A DNA stretch of 42,138 nt. Source: Thermosyntropha lipolytica DSM 11003. Lineage in GTDB: Bacteria; Bacillota; Syntrophomonadia; Syntrophomonadales; Syntrophomonadaceae. The stretch is taken from NCBI RefSeq assembly GCF_900129805.1, contig NZ_FQWY01000018.1, positions 1 to 42,138 on the forward strand, read 5' to 3'. Below the pieces are notes generated by a model that worked only from the letters and a program-made list of their open reading frames with translations, did not search any database and was not told the DNA's origin. Shown one piece after another: positions 1 to 8,192 of this stretch (its first letter is position 1; each line of letters starts with the position of its first letter). The position numbers and the translations under genes are program-made.

Positions 1-521
1 GATCCCCTGATTACAGGTACATCGTCTCCCGGAAATTCATATTCGTTAAGCAGCTCTCTTACTTCCATCTCTACCAGCTCTAAAAGCTCTTCGTCATCTA
101 CCATGTCTATCTTGTTCAAAAATACTACTATATACGGTACTCCTACCTGACGGGACAGGAGTATGTGCTCTCTCGTCTGCGGCATCGGACCATCAGCGGC
201 ACTTACTACCAGTATGGCTCCGTCCATCTGCGCAGCTCCAGTTATCATGTTCTTTACATAGTCAGCATGTCCCGGACAGTCTACGTGTGCATAGTGCCGG
301 TTGTCTGTCTCATATTCTACGTGTGCCGTATTGATGGTTATTCCTCTTTCTCTTTCTTCTGGCGCCTTGTCGATTTCATCATAAGATGTAGCCTGAGCCT
401 TCCCAGCTTTGGACAATACATAGGTTATGGCTGCAGTTAAAGTAGTCTTGCCATGGTCTACGTGCCCTATGGTACCAATGTTAACATGCGGCTTGGTCCT
501 CTCAAATTTTGCCTTTGCCAT
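1..521 (-). CDS. tuf: Elongation factor Tu, 5' part (runs off the window start)
   Basis: Translation GTPase that delivers aminoacyl-tRNA to the ribosome. About 173 N-terminal residues are present; the rest lies beyond base 1. Visible GTPase motifs are GHVDHGKT (residues 19-26), the RGITI switch I segment, DCPGHADY (G3) and NKID (G4). Start [14 protein letters not shown] is the usual EF-Tu start, preceded by an AAAGGTGAG ribosome-binding site. It lies downstream of five tRNA genes on the same strand, separated by a 126-base spacer that contains a terminator-like hairpin. By analogy with related genomes, rpmG-secE-nusG may follow outside the window; this cannot be seen here. Confidence 0.97.
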   Translation of the reverse strand, partial: MAKAKFERTKPHVNIGTIGHVDHGKTTLTAAITYVLSKAGKAQATSYDEIDKAPEERERGITINTAHVEYETDNRHYAHVDCPGHADYVKNMITGAAQMDGAILVVSAADGPMPQTREHILLSRQVGVPYIVVFLNKIDMVDDEELLELVEMEVRELLNEYEFPGDDVPVIRG

Positions 522-600
522 CTCGTTCTCACCTTTCCCCTTTCACATTGCTTTTATCGGTTATTTTTTACTGCCATTTTATATTTTAACCAATTTGTTT

Positions 601-635
601 ATAAAATAAAAGAAGTGAGAAAAAATCCCACTCCT
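601..635 (-). terminator. Rho-independent terminator or attenuator between tRNA-Met and tuf
   Basis: In minus-strand RNA a 10-bp stem (arms at plus 611-620 and 626-635, with two or three G-U pairs) closes a loop of five U and is followed by a U-rich run (UUUAUUUUAU, plus 601-610). It would end or attenuate transcripts of the tRNA cluster before tuf. The U-run is interrupted, so partial readthrough is possible. Confidence 0.7.
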
Positions 636-647
636 TGTTATCATCTA

Positions 648-724
648 TGGTAGCGGCGAAGGGATTCGAACCCCTGACCCTACGGGTATGAACCGTATGC
701 TCTAGCCAGCTGAGCTACGCCGCC
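648..724 (-). tRNA. tRNA-Met (CAT), elongator
   Basis: 77-nt cloverleaf with encoded CCA. The anticodon loop is TTCATAC, giving anticodon CAT. The acceptor stem pairs fully (G1 with U72), with no C1-A72 mismatch, and the anticodon stem lacks the three consecutive G-C pairs of initiators. The sequence closely resembles B. subtilis elongator tRNA-Met from memory. Last tRNA of the five-gene cluster. Confidence 0.95.
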
Positions 725-734
725 CTTTATATAA

Positions 735-810
735 TGGAGCCCATAACCGGACTTGAACCGGTGACCTCATCCTTACCAAGGATGCGCTCTGCCGACTGAG
801 CTATATGGGC
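735..810 (-). tRNA. tRNA-Thr (GGT)
   Basis: 76-nt cloverleaf with encoded CCA. The anticodon loop TTGGTAA gives GGT, reading ACC/ACU. Acceptor stem GCCCATA pairs with TATGGGC. Fourth of five tRNA genes. Confidence 0.96.
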
Positions 811-820
811 TTAATATTCA

Positions 821-896
<76 letters not shown>

Positions 897-903
897 TCGC
901 AAA

Positions 904-988
904 TGGTGGAGGGAGAAGGATTCGAACCTTCGAAGGCTGAGCCAACAGATTTACAGTCTGCCCCCTTTGGCCGCTTGGGTATCCCTCC
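904..988 (-). tRNA. tRNA-Tyr (GTA)
   Basis: 85-nt class II tRNA with a long variable arm and encoded CCA. The anticodon loop TGTAAAT gives GTA. Acceptor stem GGAGGGA pairs with TCCCTCC. Second gene of the cluster. Confidence 0.96.
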
Positions 989-1011
989 ACATAAAATTTT
1001 TCACTCTAAAA

Positions 1012-1086
1012 TGGAGCCGAGCACAGGACTCGAACCCGCAACCTGCTGATTACAAGTCAGCTGCTCTACCATTGAGCTAGCTCGGC
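1012..1086 (-). tRNA. tRNA-Thr (TGT)
   Basis: 75-nt cloverleaf with encoded CCA. The anticodon loop CTTGTAA gives TGT. Acceptor stem GCCGAGC pairs with GCTCGGC. It is the first gene of the cluster and begins only about six bases after the expected transcription start of the promoter at 1099-1127. Confidence 0.96.
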
Positions 1087-1098
1087 TCAGCAAGTAAT

Positions 1099-1127
1099 AT
1101 TGTATACCCTATGTATCATAATGTCAA
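1099..1127 (-). promoter_or_regulatory. Sigma-A promoter of the tRNA cluster
   Basis: TTGACA (-35, plus 1122-1127), 17 bases, then TACAAT (-10, plus 1099-1104). Spacing is ideal and the hexamers match at 6/6 and 5/6. It sits between the sigH stop and tRNA-Thr, so the tRNA genes need not depend on sigH transcription. Confidence 0.85.
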
Positions 1128-1152
1128 GGGATATTTTTGCGGAAAATCTATC

Positions 1153-1803
1153 CTATTCATTGCGCCTTTCTTCCAGGTACTTTTCCAGCTTACGCTTTAC
1201 CCTCTGCAAAGCATTATCTATAGATTTGACATGCCGCTGCAGCTCTTCGGCAATTTCCTGATAAGACTTCCCTTCCAGATAAGCCATCAAAACCTTCCAT
1301 TCCAGAGAGCTTAAAATCTCTCCCATCTTTTTCTCTATGAATATAAACTCTTCCTGGCTTATCACAATCTCTTCGGGATTGGCTACTGCCGCAGTGGAGA
1401 TTACATCCAGAAGCGTACGGTCTGACTCCTCATCATAAATAGGCTTATTTAAGGAGACATAAGAATTGAGGGGAATATGCTTCTGCCGGGTAGCTGTTTT
1501 TATAGCAGTTATTATCTGCCTGGTAATACACAGCTCAGCAAATGCTCTAAACGATGTAAGCTTGTCCTGCTTATAATCCCTTATCGCCTTAAAAAGGCCT
1601 ATCATTCCTTCTTGGATAATGTCTTCCTTGTCTGCACCTATCAGGAAATACGACTTGGCTTTAGCCCTTACAAAATTTTTATACTTGTCTACCAAAAAAT
1701 TTACGGCCCCCTGATCCCCCTGTTGTGCCAATTCTACTATTTCTTCATCCTCTAGCTCTAAATATGCCAGATAAGCTTCCTGTTCAGCGATAGAACTGGA
1801 CAT
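1153..1803 (-). CDS. sigH: RNA polymerase sigma-H factor
   Basis: Alternative sigma-70 family factor. In spore formers SigH drives transition-phase and early sporulation genes. At 216 residues it has the usual size. Region 2 is visible as the segment with DIIQEGMIGLFKAIRDY, and region 4 as the C-terminal helix-turn-helix SYQEIAEELQRHVKSIDNAL followed by a basic tail. The order rlmB-sigH-(tuf) supports the assignment; B. subtilis has yacP between rlmB and sigH and rpmG-secE-nusG after it. The ATG has only a weak G-rich site upstream (GGGGGCGATTGA). Its own promoter lies at 1868-1897. No terminator follows the stop codon, so readthrough into the tRNA genes is possible. Confidence 0.96.
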   Translation of the reverse strand: MSSSIAEQEAYLAYLELEDEEIVELAQQGDQGAVNFLVDKYKNFVRAKAKSYFLIGADKEDIIQEGMIGLFKAIRDYKQDKLTSFRAFAELCITRQIITAIKTATRQKHIPLNSYVSLNKPIYDEESDRTLLDVISTAAVANPEEIVISQEEFIFIEKKMGEILSSLEWKVLMAYLEGKSYQEIAEELQRHVKSIDNALQRVKRKLEKYLEERRNE

Positions 1804-1867
1804 TCAATCGCCCCCAATAGCTATGTATTTATTAAAAAAGTGTCTTTCCCCCTTTTAGCATATTGTA

Positions 1868-1897
1868 ATTATATCTATTACTATCAGCCTCCGTCAA
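1868..1897 (-). promoter_or_regulatory. Sigma-A type promoter upstream of sigH
   Basis: TTGACG (plus 1892-1897), 18 bases, then TATAAT (plus 1868-1873), about 65 bases before the sigH start codon. The consensus match is strong. It suggests vegetative transcription of sigH separate from the cys operon upstream. Confidence 0.75.
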
Positions 1898-1915
1898 GAA
1901 AACAAATGTTAGGCC

Positions 1916-1978
1916 TTAACCTCCTTTTTCGACAAAATATCCTCTACCAAAGAACCTTTTTCCTCCGCCTATACCCAT
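1916..1978 (-). CDS. Possible 20-codon Gly/Lys-rich leader peptide (doubtful)
   Basis: In the 285-base gap between rlmB and sigH, an ATG opens a 20-residue frame rich in Gly, Phe and basic residues (begins MGIGGGKRFFGRG) ending in TAA. Upstream there is only a weak ribosome-binding site, while a near-perfect AAAAAGGAGG sits over its 3' end with no good frame behind it. It could be chance in purine-rich DNA, a leader peptide, or a gene remnant. No function is proposed. Confidence 0.2.
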   Translation of the reverse strand: MGIGGGKRFFGRGYFVEKGG

Positions 1979-2088
1979 AATCAATATTTCCAGCCTGATA
2001 AAGCTTATTTTACATGTATATTAATACATCTTTACGTCGCATTTTTTCCATTTATCCTAAGTTTTTTCATCTGCCTGGGCATATAAGG

Positions 2089-2856
2089 CTATTTTTCGCC
2101 ATTAACTAATTCATCCTTTTTCGTCCATCTCTGCCTTACTACCTCATAAATAATAAGCGCTGCCGCCACCGAGGCATTAAGCGAATTTATCTCTCCTTGC
2201 ATAGGAATTTTTACCAAAAAGTCGCAATTTTCCTTTACCAGCCTTCTCATCCCGTCTCCTTCACTTCCTACTACCACCGCCACCGGCGAAGGAAAGCTCA
2301 AGGCAAAGTAATCCTCTTTTCCTTCCGCATCAGCCCCTATTATCCAAAAGCCGCATGCTTTCAATTCCTTGATAAATCCTACTAGGTTGGTAGTTTTTAT
2401 TATATGCATATATTCCACAGCTCCAGCTGAAGCCCTGACTACGGCATCTGTAACTTCAACCGCATGATGTTTAGGTATCACCACTCCATGTACCCCTGCA
2501 CATAAAGCAGTTCTCACTATAGCCCCCATATTCTGGGGATCTTCAATCCCATCTAGCAGAACTAAAAAAGGCTCTTCCCCTTTCCCCCTTGCATACTCTA
2601 ATACCTCTTCCAGGCTGCTGTATTTATAAGGTTCAACTTCCGCCACTACTCCCTGATGGTTTTTGGCCGGATACATCCTGTCCATATCCTTTTTATCCAT
2701 TCTCTGCACAGGAATCTGACATCCCGTCGCCAGTTTTACCAACTCATCGACTTTGCTCCCCTTTTTCCCCTCCTGGATAAAAATCCGGTATATCTTGCGC
2801 CTTTTAGCCTTAAGCATTTCGGTAACCCCATTTATGCCGGCAACCGTTTCTTTCAT
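2089..2856 (-). CDS. rlmB: 23S rRNA (guanosine-2'-O)-methyltransferase, RlmB/TrmH family
   Basis: SpoU/TrmH-class SPOUT methyltransferase that modifies 23S rRNA (G2251 in E. coli numbering) using S-adenosylmethionine. It has 255 residues: an N-terminal substrate-binding domain (about 1-80) and a C-terminal SPOUT knot. The family motifs NMGAIVRTA, VVGSEGDGM and INSLNASVAAA are all present. A GGAGGAT ribosome-binding site precedes the ATG. It is the last gene of the cysE-cysS-mrnC-thyX-rlmB run, nine bases after thyX. Confidence 0.95.
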   Translation of the reverse strand: MKETVAGINGVTEMLKAKRRKIYRIFIQEGKKGSKVDELVKLATGCQIPVQRMDKKDMDRMYPAKNHQGVVAEVEPYKYSSLEEVLEYARGKGEEPFLVLLDGIEDPQNMGAIVRTALCAGVHGVVIPKHHAVEVTDAVVRASAGAVEYMHIIKTTNLVGFIKELKACGFWIIGADAEGKEDYFALSFPSPVAVVVGSEGDGMRRLVKENCDFLVKIPMQGEINSLNASVAAALIIYEVVRQRWTKKDELVNGEK

Positions 2857-2865
2857 CCTATCCTC

Positions 2866-3555
2866 CTACCCTTGATACGGCCGGAAAAAGTAATCGGTAA
2901 TCACTACCTGAGCATAATGTTCTTCCGGAAACTGTCTATCATACTCTATATCATCAAACAATACCGGAATTTTTTCCCGAAAAAGGAGCAACAGAGGAAT
3001 AGCTACCTGCCGCATCTGGGGATGGGCTGCTTTATCACAGCGCAGGCGGAAAAAATGTCGCCATTCCCTGAGGTTATAAGTTACTGCTATTTCTGTCTTC
3101 AAACAGGTAGGCAAAACACTCCTCGCCTCCTGAGGAGAGCAGCCTTTAGAAAGCAGATTAAAATAGCTCTTTTCCGCCTGCAGGCAGGCTTTTTCCCATT
3201 CCGCATAGGCTTCCCCGCTTAAAAAATAAGGTTCGATAACAGTTATTTCCCGGCCGAATTTATCTTTAGCATAATTGCAGTAGCGGGTAGATTCCTGGCT
3301 GTAACTTCCTATGCGGTGTCTTACTATTTCATGGCTTATGCCTCTATCTACTATAAACATAACACTAACCTTTTCATGTTCGATAACCGATTCATGCCCC
3401 CGGCTAAGCAAGTTTTTAAGGAAATCCACATTAATTTCTTCTTTTATGCTGTCTTCTGATTTATAACATATACGAGCACACCTTTCGATAAAAAGCATTT
3501 TCCCCTTTCTAAGTTCCTCACCTGGAACTAAAACCTGTGGCTTTATTTTTATCAT
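2866..3555 (-). CDS. thyX: FAD-dependent thymidylate synthase ThyX
   Basis: Makes dTMP from dUMP using methylenetetrahydrofolate, FAD and NADPH. It has 229 residues, normal for the family. The ThyX signature RHR-x3-S-x2-QES-x-RY is intact at residues 79-92. Start ATG has a GGGAGG site eight bases upstream. It lies between mrnC and rlmB in the Cys T-box operon. With the dCMP deaminase ComEB at the other end of the window it covers the dCMP to dUMP to dTMP steps; whether a thyA also exists cannot be seen. Confidence 0.96.
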   Translation of the reverse strand: MIKIKPQVLVPGEELRKGKMLFIERCARICYKSEDSIKEEINVDFLKNLLSRGHESVIEHEKVSVMFIVDRGISHEIVRHRIGSYSQESTRYCNYAKDKFGREITVIEPYFLSGEAYAEWEKACLQAEKSYFNLLSKGCSPQEARSVLPTCLKTEIAVTYNLREWRHFFRLRCDKAAHPQMRQVAIPLLLLFREKIPVLFDDIEYDRQFPEEHYAQVVITDYFFRPYQG

Positions 3556-3585
3556 ATAAATATCCTCCCTTTAAATAAGCCCAAA

Positions 3586-3981
3586 CTAATCTTCATCCAG
3601 AGCTCTTTGCACCAGGTAATAAAGCCTTTCCTCAGCACCTTTAAGATAGAGATAGCCCAAAAGAGCCTCAAAGCCTGTACTCATCTTATAATCTCCGGGA
3701 TCAGCATTTTTCGGGGGAGTAGTTTTGGCATTTCTCCCCCGCATAACTATATCTTTTTCCTCTTCAGTAAGCTCAGGCCAAATCTTTCTTATAACCCGGG
3801 CCTGACTTTCTGCTTTTACCCTCTCTACCGTAGCATGATGGATGTCTTTTACCCGGCGGTTACCTTCTGCCACCACATGCGTCCTTACCATAAGCTCAAA
3901 AACCGCATCCCCTATATAAGCGAGAACTACCGGAGAATATTCCCGCAAAAGGTTTTCGTCAATATTTTTATATTTGTGCAA
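3586..3981 (-). CDS. mrnC: Mini-ribonuclease III MrnC
   Basis: RNase III-type endonuclease without a double-stranded RNA-binding domain; in B. subtilis it matures 23S rRNA ends. It has 131 residues. Catalytic acidic positions are visible in AYIGDAVFE (Asp25) and FEALLGYLY (Glu105), and the conserved MRGRNAK segment is present. The start is TTG at 3981 with an AAGGTGG site close upstream; it overlaps the cysS stop by 14 bases, which implies translational coupling. The cysS-mrnC pairing is typical of Firmicutes. Confidence 0.92.
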   Translation of the reverse strand: MHKYKNIDENLLREYSPVVLAYIGDAVFELMVRTHVVAEGNRRVKDIHHATVERVKAESQARVIRKIWPELTEEEKDIVMRGRNAKTTPPKNADPGDYKMSTGFEALLGYLYLKGAEERLYYLVQRALDED

Positions 3982-5557
3982 ACCGCCACCTTGCCCCTTC
4001 CCTGGTATCTTCTATAAGAATATTCTTCTCTTTTAACCGGTCTCTTATATAATCTGCCCTGGCATAATCTTTATTCTTCCTGAGCTCAGAGCGTATAAAA
4101 ATGACCTTTTCCATAACCTTTTCCACAGGAGGCGCATTTTCCGCCTTTATCCTGCTCTTTTCCGGAGTATCTTCGATTACTATTCCTAATTCATAAAGGC
4201 AGTTTCTTATCTGGTCAGCCAGCACAAAATTTTTCTCTTCCCTGAGCATTTGGCGCACATCCAGCATTATCCCGGCTAAATCCAGCCATAAATCTTCTTT
4301 TTCTTCCTTATATTCCATAAAAATACCTAATATATTGCCCAGTTCTTCAAAGATGTGCAGAGCTTCCCTTACCCGGGCTCTAGCCAGCTCATCATGTTTA
4401 TCCGCTTCTGCCATATAACTGTTCAGCAAACGGGATATATTAAAAAGGTGTCCTAACGCCTGGGCAGTATTAAAATCATCATCCATAGCGGCAATAAATT
4501 CAGCCTTTTCTCTTTTTACTTCTTCTATAAAAGCATCTTGAGCCAGGCCCTTCTCTAGTTCCCTTCCTCCCTCTATAAACTCGCAGGCTAAAAGGCGCGT
4601 GTTTTTAAGACGCCCCAGAGCCTTGCCCGCTTCTGTCAGCTTACCATCATCAAAATCCAGGGGACTGCGGTAGTGAACGCTTAAAAGATAAAAACGCACT
4701 ACATCAGGCGGAAATTTGGCAAGTATATCCCGCAGAAGGAAAAAATTCCCCAGGGATTTAGACATCTTTTCATTATTTACCGTAATAAAACCATTATGCA
4801 TCCAGTAGCGCACAAAAGGTTTACCTGTTAAAGCCTCCGCCTGAGCTAGTTCATTTTCATGGTGGGGAAATATGAGGTCATTGCCTCCCCCATGAATATC
4901 CAGGGTTTCCCCTAAATATTTAACTGCCATTACCGAACATTCAATATGCCACCCCGGGCGTCCCTTTCCCCAGGGGCTTTCCCAGTAAGGCTCACCTGGT
5001 TTCGCCTTCTTCCAGAGCGCAAAATCAGCTGGATTTTCTTTTCTCTCATCTATTTCTACCCGGGCCCCGGCCATCATTTCTTCCTGAGTTCTGCCGGAAA
5101 GCTTCCCATAGCCGGGAAAAGCCTCTACCCGGTAATAGACATCTCCATCCACCACATAAGCATATCCTTTGGCTATAAGCCCGGTAATAGCTTTTATAAT
5201 ATCATCTATGTGTTCACTTACCCGGGGATGTACATCCGCCCTTCTTACCCCTAGAGCATCAGCATCTTTAAAATATTCTTCGATATAGCGGGAAGCAAGC
5301 TTTAACGGTTCTTCTCCCTCTTTTAAGGCCCGGTTGATTATCTTATCATCTACATCCGTAAAGTTCTGGACATATTTTACTTTATACCCCCTGTACTCCA
5401 GATAACGCCTTACCGTATCAAAAAAAACCAAAGGGCGGGCATTACCCAGATGGATAAAATTATAAGTAGTGGGCCCGCACACATACATCCTTATATTAGG
5501 CGGATCTAGCGGAATCAGTTCTTCCTTTTTGCGGCTTTGCGTGTTGTATACCTGCAT
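3968..5557 (-). CDS. cysS: Cysteinyl-tRNA synthetase
   Basis: Class I aminoacyl-tRNA synthetase charging tRNA-Cys. It has 529 residues, longer than the roughly 460 of E. coli. The HIGH-type motif is HLGNA (36-40) and KMSKS is at 264-268. The zinc ligands seen in E. coli are conserved as Cys27, Cys207, His232 and Glu236. The C-terminus repeats a short motif ([19 protein letters not shown], then [20 protein letters not shown]), which accounts for the extra length. Start ATG has a GAGGAGG site and lies 62 bases inside the end of cysE. Controlled by the T-box at 6311-6582. Confidence 0.96.
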   Translation of the reverse strand: MQVYNTQSRKKEELIPLDPPNIRMYVCGPTTYNFIHLGNARPLVFFDTVRRYLEYRGYKVKYVQNFTDVDDKIINRALKEGEEPLKLASRYIEEYFKDADALGVRRADVHPRVSEHIDDIIKAITGLIAKGYAYVVDGDVYYRVEAFPGYGKLSGRTQEEMMAGARVEIDERKENPADFALWKKAKPGEPYWESPWGKGRPGWHIECSVMAVKYLGETLDIHGGGNDLIFPHHENELAQAEALTGKPFVRYWMHNGFITVNNEKMSKSLGNFFLLRDILAKFPPDVVRFYLLSVHYRSPLDFDDGKLTEAGKALGRLKNTRLLACEFIEGGRELEKGLAQDAFIEEVKREKAEFIAAMDDDFNTAQALGHLFNISRLLNSYMAEADKHDELARARVREALHIFEELGNILGIFMEYKEEKEDLWLDLAGIMLDVRQMLREEKNFVLADQIRNCLYELGIVIEDTPEKSRIKAENAPPVEKVMEKVIFIRSELRKNKDYARADYIRDRLKEKNILIEDTREGARWRFAQI

Positions 5558-6227
5558 TTACTAAAGCCTCCTCTTCATACTTGGCTAATCTTCTCTCTAA
5601 TTCTGCTATTCTCTCCTGCATGGCAATCAAGGTTTCTTCGAGAGGGTCAGGAAGCATATGATGTTCAAGGTCTACCTCTATACGGCTGTTTTCTACCTTA
5701 GCTCCATCCCTTATCACTATCCTGCCCGGTACCCCTACCACCGTGCAGTTAGGAGGTACTGATTTTAAAACTACTGATCCTGCACCTATTTTAACATTAT
5801 CCCCTACCGTAAAAGAACCTAAAACCTTGGCACCAGCACTTATAACCACATTATTGCCAATAGTCGGATGTCTTTTTCCTTTCTCTTTGCCGGTCCCTCC
5901 CAGCGTAACTCCCTGATATATAGTTACATCATCGCCTATTTCCGCCGTTTCCCCGATAACTACCCCGCTTCCATGATCGATGAAAAACCTCTTGCCGATT
6001 TTAGCTCCGGGGTGGATTTCAATACCGGTAAAGAAGCGGCTTATATGTGATATTAAACGGGCGATAAAGTAAAGCTTTTTCTGGTAGAAAAAATGGGCTA
6101 TGCGATGGCTTATAATCGCATGAAAACCAGGATAGCAGAAGATTACCTCCCATACGCTTTTAACTGCGGGATCTCGATCAAAAACTACCTGTATCTCTTC
6201 TTGCAGCATTTTAAATATTTTAAACAT
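5496..6227 (-). CDS. cysE: Serine O-acetyltransferase
   Basis: Transfers acetyl from acetyl-CoA to L-serine, the first step of cysteine synthesis. It has 243 residues. An N-terminal helical part precedes a left-handed beta-helix of hexapeptide repeats (about 75-180), including [12 protein letters not shown] and [20 protein letters not shown] with the catalytic histidines. The start ATG at 6227 was chosen over an in-frame GTG nine bases upstream because a GGGAG site is correctly spaced for the ATG and the N-terminus then matches family members. The C-terminal tail continues beyond the CysE core and overlaps cysS by 62 bases. Confidence 0.94.
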   Translation of the reverse strand: MFKIFKMLQEEIQVVFDRDPAVKSVWEVIFCYPGFHAIISHRIAHFFYQKKLYFIARLISHISRFFTGIEIHPGAKIGKRFFIDHGSGVVIGETAEIGDDVTIYQGVTLGGTGKEKGKRHPTIGNNVVISAGAKVLGSFTVGDNVKIGAGSVVLKSVPPNCTVVGVPGRIVIRDGAKVENSRIEVDLEHHMLPDPLEETLIAMQERIAELERRLAKYEEEALVNAGIQHAKPQKGRTDSARSA

Positions 6228-6310
6228 ATTCCTCACTCCCGGTAATTTTTTTCAGCAGCAACCATCTCCTAAACAGCTACACCCCATCAGCCATCACCCC
6301 TTTGTATCTT

Positions 6311-6351
6311 AAATAAAAAGGCCTTTCATCTCGCAAGAGACGAAAGGCCTT
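6311..6351 (-). terminator. T-box intrinsic terminator
   Basis: 15-bp stem in RNA (plus 6318-6332 with 6337-6351, one G-U pair) with a four-base loop, followed by UUUUUAUUU. It is the terminator alternative of the Cys T-box. Confidence 0.93.
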
Positions 6352-6582
6352 ATACGGCTTTCCGCGGTTCCACTCTTGTTAGATGTCCTAAGGAAAGACA
6401 TCTCCCTCGTGGTAAATATAACGGTTTAAACCGGGTATACCTACTCCTGTTTCGGCATACCTGCTCCCGGGCGCACTTCGGACAGCTTCTTACTTAGAAA
6501 GGCTCTCAGCCGGTGACCTTTCCTCTCTGTCAGCGATCGCTGCCTACTCTTCCCGTTCTTTGCATTTCGTAATATTTATTGT
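6311..6582 (-). promoter_or_regulatory. T-box riboswitch, Cys specific, upstream of cysE-cysS
   Basis: The minus-strand leader contains an AGUGGAACCGCGG antitermination bulge (near plus 6362-6376), a Stem I region opening with GGGAAGAGUA, and a specifier-loop strand reading CGAAG-UGC-G. The UGC Cys specifier is at plus 6475-6473. The leader ends in a strong terminator hairpin. Uncharged tRNA-Cys should stabilise the antiterminator and allow transcription of cysE, cysS and the genes behind them. The specifier was assigned by eye from loop position and agrees with the genes controlled. Confidence 0.93.
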
Positions 6583-6588
6583 ATCTAG

Positions 6589-6618
6589 ATTATAAGCAAG
6601 AGAATAGTTTTATGTCAA
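6589..6618 (-). promoter_or_regulatory. Sigma-A promoter of the Cys T-box operon
   Basis: TTGACA (plus 6613-6618), 18 bases, then TATAAT (plus 6589-6594). Both hexamers match consensus perfectly. The expected start is near 6582, just before Stem I. A strong constitutive promoter suits a leader-controlled operon. It lies between the gltX stop and the T-box, with the -35 ending 13 bases from the gltX end. Confidence 0.88.
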
Positions 6619-6631
6619 TCAAAAATTAATC

Positions 6632-8083
6632 CTATTTTCTATCTATAATCTCCAAAGTCTTCCTTACTCTCCTTTGCACCTCTTCTCTCCCCCATATGCT
6701 TATAAGATAAGGCAGATCTGGTCCATGGGTTTTCCCTGACAGGGCACATCTTATAGGCATAAAAACATCTTTCGGTTTCAGTTTAGTCTTTTTAACCAGG
6801 CTTTTCATATACTGTTTTATTTCTTCTACTCCATCTACCGGGGGATATTCATCTATAAACTGGAGTAAAAGGTCTTTTATGTGTTCCCCTTTTAAAACCT
6901 GAAGAGCTTCATCTTCATATTCTATATCTTCCAGTATAATCCGGGCATGTTCGACTATATCACTTAAACATACCAGATAATCGCGCAGAGCCATAACCAG
7001 AAGCTCATATTTTTCGGGACCTAAGGAAGCAATCTTTTCTCCATAAGGCGAAGCTTCCAGATAAGGACGCAAAAGCTCTTTAAGCCTATCTAAACTTAAC
7101 ATCTTTATATGCTGCTGGTTTATATGATTAAGTTTATCTAGATCAAAAACTGCCGGGCTTTTAGATACCCTGTCCAGAGAAAAACTCTTGTTTATCTGTT
7201 CCGGAGTAAGTATTTCCTCTTCCCCTTCCGGCGACCATCCTAAAAGAGCCAGAAAATTATACATAGCTTCCGGCAAATAACCTTTTTCCCGGTATTGGAT
7301 AAGAGAAGTAGCCCCATGCCTTTTGCTCATTTTTTGCCGATCACTGCCCAGAATAAGAGAAATATGGGCAAACTCCGGCACTTTAAAGTTCAAAGCTTCA
7401 TAAAGCATAAGCTGCCTGGGAGTGTTAGATAAATGTTCCTCTGCTCTTATGACATGGGTTATACCCATTAAAGCATCATCAACTACCACGGCAAAGTTAT
7501 AAGTAGGTATGCCGTCTGACTTCATAATTATAAAATCTCCTATATTGCCTGTTTCAAAGGCTACCTTTCCCCTTACCAGATCATTAACTACATATACCTT
7601 ATTATCCGGCACCTTAAACCTTATAGCCGGCTTAATACCCTGTTTTAACTTTTCCTCTCTTTCTTCCGGGGTAAGATAGCGACATTTGCCGGAATACCTC
7701 ACCATCTCTCCTTTAGCCAGAAGCTCCTCCCGTTCTTTTTCCAATTCTTCCTCACTGCAGAAACATTCATAAGCCTGTCCCGAAGCCAAAAGCTTCTCCA
7801 CATATTCCCTGTATACCGAAATCCTTTCTGTCTGCCGGTAAGGACCATTATCTCCACCTATATCTACCCCTTCGGTCCAGCTTATGCCCAGCCAGCGCAG
7901 AGAATCTATAATTTCCTTCTCATATTCCGGACGGGAACGCTCCAAATCGGTATCTTCTATGCGTAAAACCATTTCCCCATCGTAACGCTTAGCAAACAGA
8001 TAGTTAAAAAGAGCTGAACGGGCTCCTCCTATATGCAAAGGCCCGGTCGGGCTCGGGGCAAATCTCACTTTTACCTTTTTCAT
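6632..8083 (-). CDS. gltX: Glutamyl-tRNA synthetase
   Basis: Class I synthetase charging tRNA-Glu, and in many Firmicutes also tRNA-Gln, which an amidotransferase then corrects; the amidotransferase is not in the window. It has 483 residues. HIGH-type motif HIGG is at 17-20 and KMSKR at 251-255. Cys107, Cys109 and Cys134 resemble the zinc-binding insert of the family. Start ATG has GGGAGGG upstream. It follows ispDF after a 109-base gap with no clear terminator or promoter. Confidence 0.96.
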   Translation of the reverse strand: MKKVKVRFAPSPTGPLHIGGARSALFNYLFAKRYDGEMVLRIEDTDLERSRPEYEKEIIDSLRWLGISWTEGVDIGGDNGPYRQTERISVYREYVEKLLASGQAYECFCSEEELEKEREELLAKGEMVRYSGKCRYLTPEEREEKLKQGIKPAIRFKVPDNKVYVVNDLVRGKVAFETGNIGDFIIMKSDGIPTYNFAVVVDDALMGITHVIRAEEHLSNTPRQLMLYEALNFKVPEFAHISLILGSDRQKMSKRHGATSLIQYREKGYLPEAMYNFLALLGWSPEGEEEILTPEQINKSFSLDRVSKSPAVFDLDKLNHINQQHIKMLSLDRLKELLRPYLEASPYGEKIASLGPEKYELLVMALRDYLVCLSDIVEHARIILEDIEYEDEALQVLKGEHIKDLLLQFIDEYPPVDGVEEIKQYMKSLVKKTKLKPKDVFMPIRCALSGKTHGPDLPYLISIWGREEVQRRVRKTLEIIDRK

Positions 8084-8192
8084 CTTATAGTCCCTCCCTT
8101 TTAAACATTAAAACAATTAACTTAAAGCTAAAGACTTTTTAATCATGGCCAGCTTTCTTTAATTTTTCCCCGCGAGGAGCAAAATAATTATA

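Noticed and set aside
2656-3222. 188-codon plus-strand frame across rlmB and thyX
   Set aside because: It is antisense to two genes with intact family motifs and has no ribosome-binding site or family resemblance.
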